Source of the DNA: Haberlea rhodopensis
Taxonomy: Eukaryota; Streptophyta; Magnoliopsida; Lamiales; Gesneriaceae
Reading direction: 5' to 3'
DNA: 64,000 bases
NCBI GenBank assembly: GCA_907163345.1
Contig: CAJQUN010000014.1
Span: 5,952,001 to 6,016,000 of the forward strand
Part shown: positions 62,469 to 64,000 of the stretch, one piece after another
Layout of the letters: each line of letters starts with the position of its first letter
Position numbering within the stretch: the stretch's first letter is position 1
Notes under the pieces: model-generated
Told to the model about the DNA's origin: nothing
Seen by the model: the letters and a program-made list of their open reading frames with translations, nothing else
Databases searched by the model: none
Translations under genes and position numbers: made by a program

Positions 62469-64000
62469 CACTACTAGAAAACCGGTTTTAGTGACGCTAA
62501 AAAGCGTCACTAAACGTAGGTATAGTGACGTTTTTACTTTTAATGACGCTTGCCTAAAGCGTCGCGTAGGTAGGCATTTCACTAGGTATATAGGTTAGAT
62601 TACCGCTTCAAAGTGTCACGAAAAACAGTATTTATGTCACTTTAAAGTGTAACAATAACATACAATACGTATTAAAACACCCACATCTGCGACGCTTTAA
62701 GCTAACGTCACTAAACAAAAGCGTCATTATAGCCATATTTCTCGATGCTTTTTAGTGTCTCTACATATATTTCAAACACAGTACAACGAATTTGCATCAC
62801 AATAACTTAAAAGTTGTTTTTTTTTTCATTTTTCGTGCTTATACATATAAAACAAATAAAATAAAAGCAGACATCTGTATTAACTTAAAATCATAAAACC
62901 TGTCATAAAATTATGTACAATATTAAAGCGCAAAATTACAAAAACTAGTAAAATTTAAATCAAGTTGAATAAAAAAAGTCATTACAACTATTAAATTCAT
63001 TACAAGCTTTTCAAGTAGTTCGTACAAACTATCAAAGTCATACTCTTAGACCTCCACCGAGTAGTTCACAATCATGATTAATTTGTCTGTCGAGTTCAAT
63101 TAGTCAATTACAAAAATGCCAATGCAATAGAACAAAATAATTTAGATGATAACAGAGATACTCTAAAACTTACTTCATTAGTTCTTGGCACGAATTAGTT
63201 TGCAGGATCCTCAAGTATACTGGTTTCATCAATCTCATCCTCGGGCTTATTCATTGCACGGCCATGGGCTGAGCCTTTCAAATCAAAACTTTTACGGATT
63301 CGATACTTGGAGCAGAATAAATTTCCCATCACAATGAATCTTGTCTGGCTTAAGTTAGCACACGTTCGATTAGCTATTTGACTGAGACAAAACGCAGACC
63401 GATGAACCGAATTACAGAATACATACCTTGACACCACCAACTGGTTTCACGCAATGAATGCCGAAAAACATTGTGTTTGAGGGAATTTTCATATTGAGAT
63501 ATATGTTTGTAATAACTTGGAAGCATCTTGATAAGCACCGAAAAGAAACAATAACCAACCTTTAATCAAGAACATCAAACAGATACATCCATCATCGTTG
63601 AAGATTTTACATTTTGATTATTCAGCTTATGCTACAATTGCACCTTTCGTTGTAAAAAACTAAGACAAAAAAAGGTAGGCTGCTAACCTTGGCTTCTGCT
63701 TTTTTCACTGTTTTGATCATAAACCTATCATCCTCTATTAAATAAAAGTAACTTCCGCTCTTTCCAGGTGATGAAAGCTCACTCAGACCATCGTTTCCAC
63801 AAACAGCTATAACATTTAGTCAGCTTGATCCACTTGGAAAAGCTTCCTTATATGCCTGACAATCCAACAAAACAATCACCATCTAAGACTCAAAATCTTA
63901 AGGAAATAACGTCTGAATTCTCTCCAAAAGCTACTATAGTTTTACAAATCACATACTTAAGCAAATTAATCCCATCGGCAGGAGTGATATCAGAAATAAT
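62469..64000. mobile_element. R18: CACTA transposon end with captured gene fragments
   Basis: CACTACTAGAAAACCGG at 62469 is a CACTA-superfamily terminus. It is followed by a perfect 12-bp hairpin TTTAGTGACGCT/AGCGTCACTAAA (62487-62498, 62503-62514) and more GCGTCACTAAA-like subterminal words to about 62720. No transposase is seen; instead PIP5K exons follow. The other end is outside the window, so membership of the PIP5K part is inferred. Confidence 0.7.
63196..63870 (-). pseudogene. PIP5K-type phosphatidylinositol phosphate kinase fragment
   Basis: Three minus-strand blocks match the kinase domain in order. Block 1 (63870-63685): RHIRKLFQVDQAD, a stop, a 1-base frame change, then GLSELSSPGKSGSYFYLIED and DRFMIKTVKKAEAK. 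Block 2 (63535-63425): VLIKMLPSYYKHISQYENSL, frameshift, FFGIHCVKPVGGVK. Block 3 (63345-63198): TRFIVMGNLFCSKYRIRKSF, DLKGSAHGR and EDEIDETSILED. These are the glycine-rich and DLKGS parts that bind ATP and substrate. The stop and two shifts make it non-functional. Plant PIP5Ks make PI(4,5)P2 at the plasma membrane. Confidence 0.82.

Overview
The window is plant nuclear DNA, AT-rich and almost wholly made of nested transposable elements. The plant call rests on the element families (Athila-like and chromovirus Ty3/gypsy, Sirevirus-like and other Ty1/copia, a TRIM, a CACTA transposon) and on fragments of plant genes: a class II LOB-domain (LBD) gene, a mitochondrial ribosomal protein bL21 gene and a PIP5K-type lipid kinase gene. 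I see no intact gene. Every long reading frame belongs to a damaged element, is a gene fragment, or is the antisense shadow of one. Labels R1-R18 below are mine.

Layout. 1-21463 is one nest inside a minus-strand Sirevirus-like copia element (R3; its 5' LTR is 20270-21463). R3 is interrupted by an Athila-like element R2 (3' end 3464-6545), which is itself broken by R1 (1-3463); by the 7.0-kb gag-only element R4 (6752-13776, TSD GTGCT); by solo LTR R5 (13958-15305, TSD CATAC); and by a 351-bp TRIM, R6 (16466-16816, TSD GAACT). 21464-23450 holds a GC-rich repeat and AT-rich hairpins. R7 (23451-26600) is a chromovirus whose polymerase region was deleted in frame. 27006-43638 is R8, a Sirevirus-like element with gag but no pol (TSD CATGT). 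Its 5' LTR was hit by R9, an 11.7-kb Athila-like element (27724-39416, TSD GAGAG), which in turn carries solo LTR R10 (35581-36992, TSD AGTAT). 43991-46850 is a gag-protease fragment R11 with solo LTR R12 (TSD GCAAG). 46860-49186 is a broken LBD gene interrupted by a bL21m gene fragment. 49187-58055 is the gag-only element R13, carrying solo LTRs R14 (TSD AGCGT) and R15 (TSD TTGAA) and the unusual LTR insertion R16. 58056-60075 is a truncated copia R17. 60300-61090 is an unclassified repeat with a 105-bp foldback MITE (9-bp TSD). From 62469 to the window end is a CACTA-type end followed by PIP5K gene fragments.

Main biological signals. (1) At least eight LTR families from both Copia and Gypsy carry short perfect palindromes in their U3, set in doublets 21-23 bp apart, often repeated about every 50-73 bp, mostly 55-110 bp upstream of a TATA box. 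The palindrome word differs between families but the spacing does not. (2) Four Athila-like elements share a nested hairpin in the 3' non-coding RNA with sequence differences that preserve pairing, plus a second polypurine tract preceded by a small hairpin. (3) Four elements are gag-coding but lack RT and integrase, each by a different loss, so a large share of the elements here must depend on proteins supplied in trans. Ten insertions have target-site duplications I could read directly, which fixes the order of nesting.
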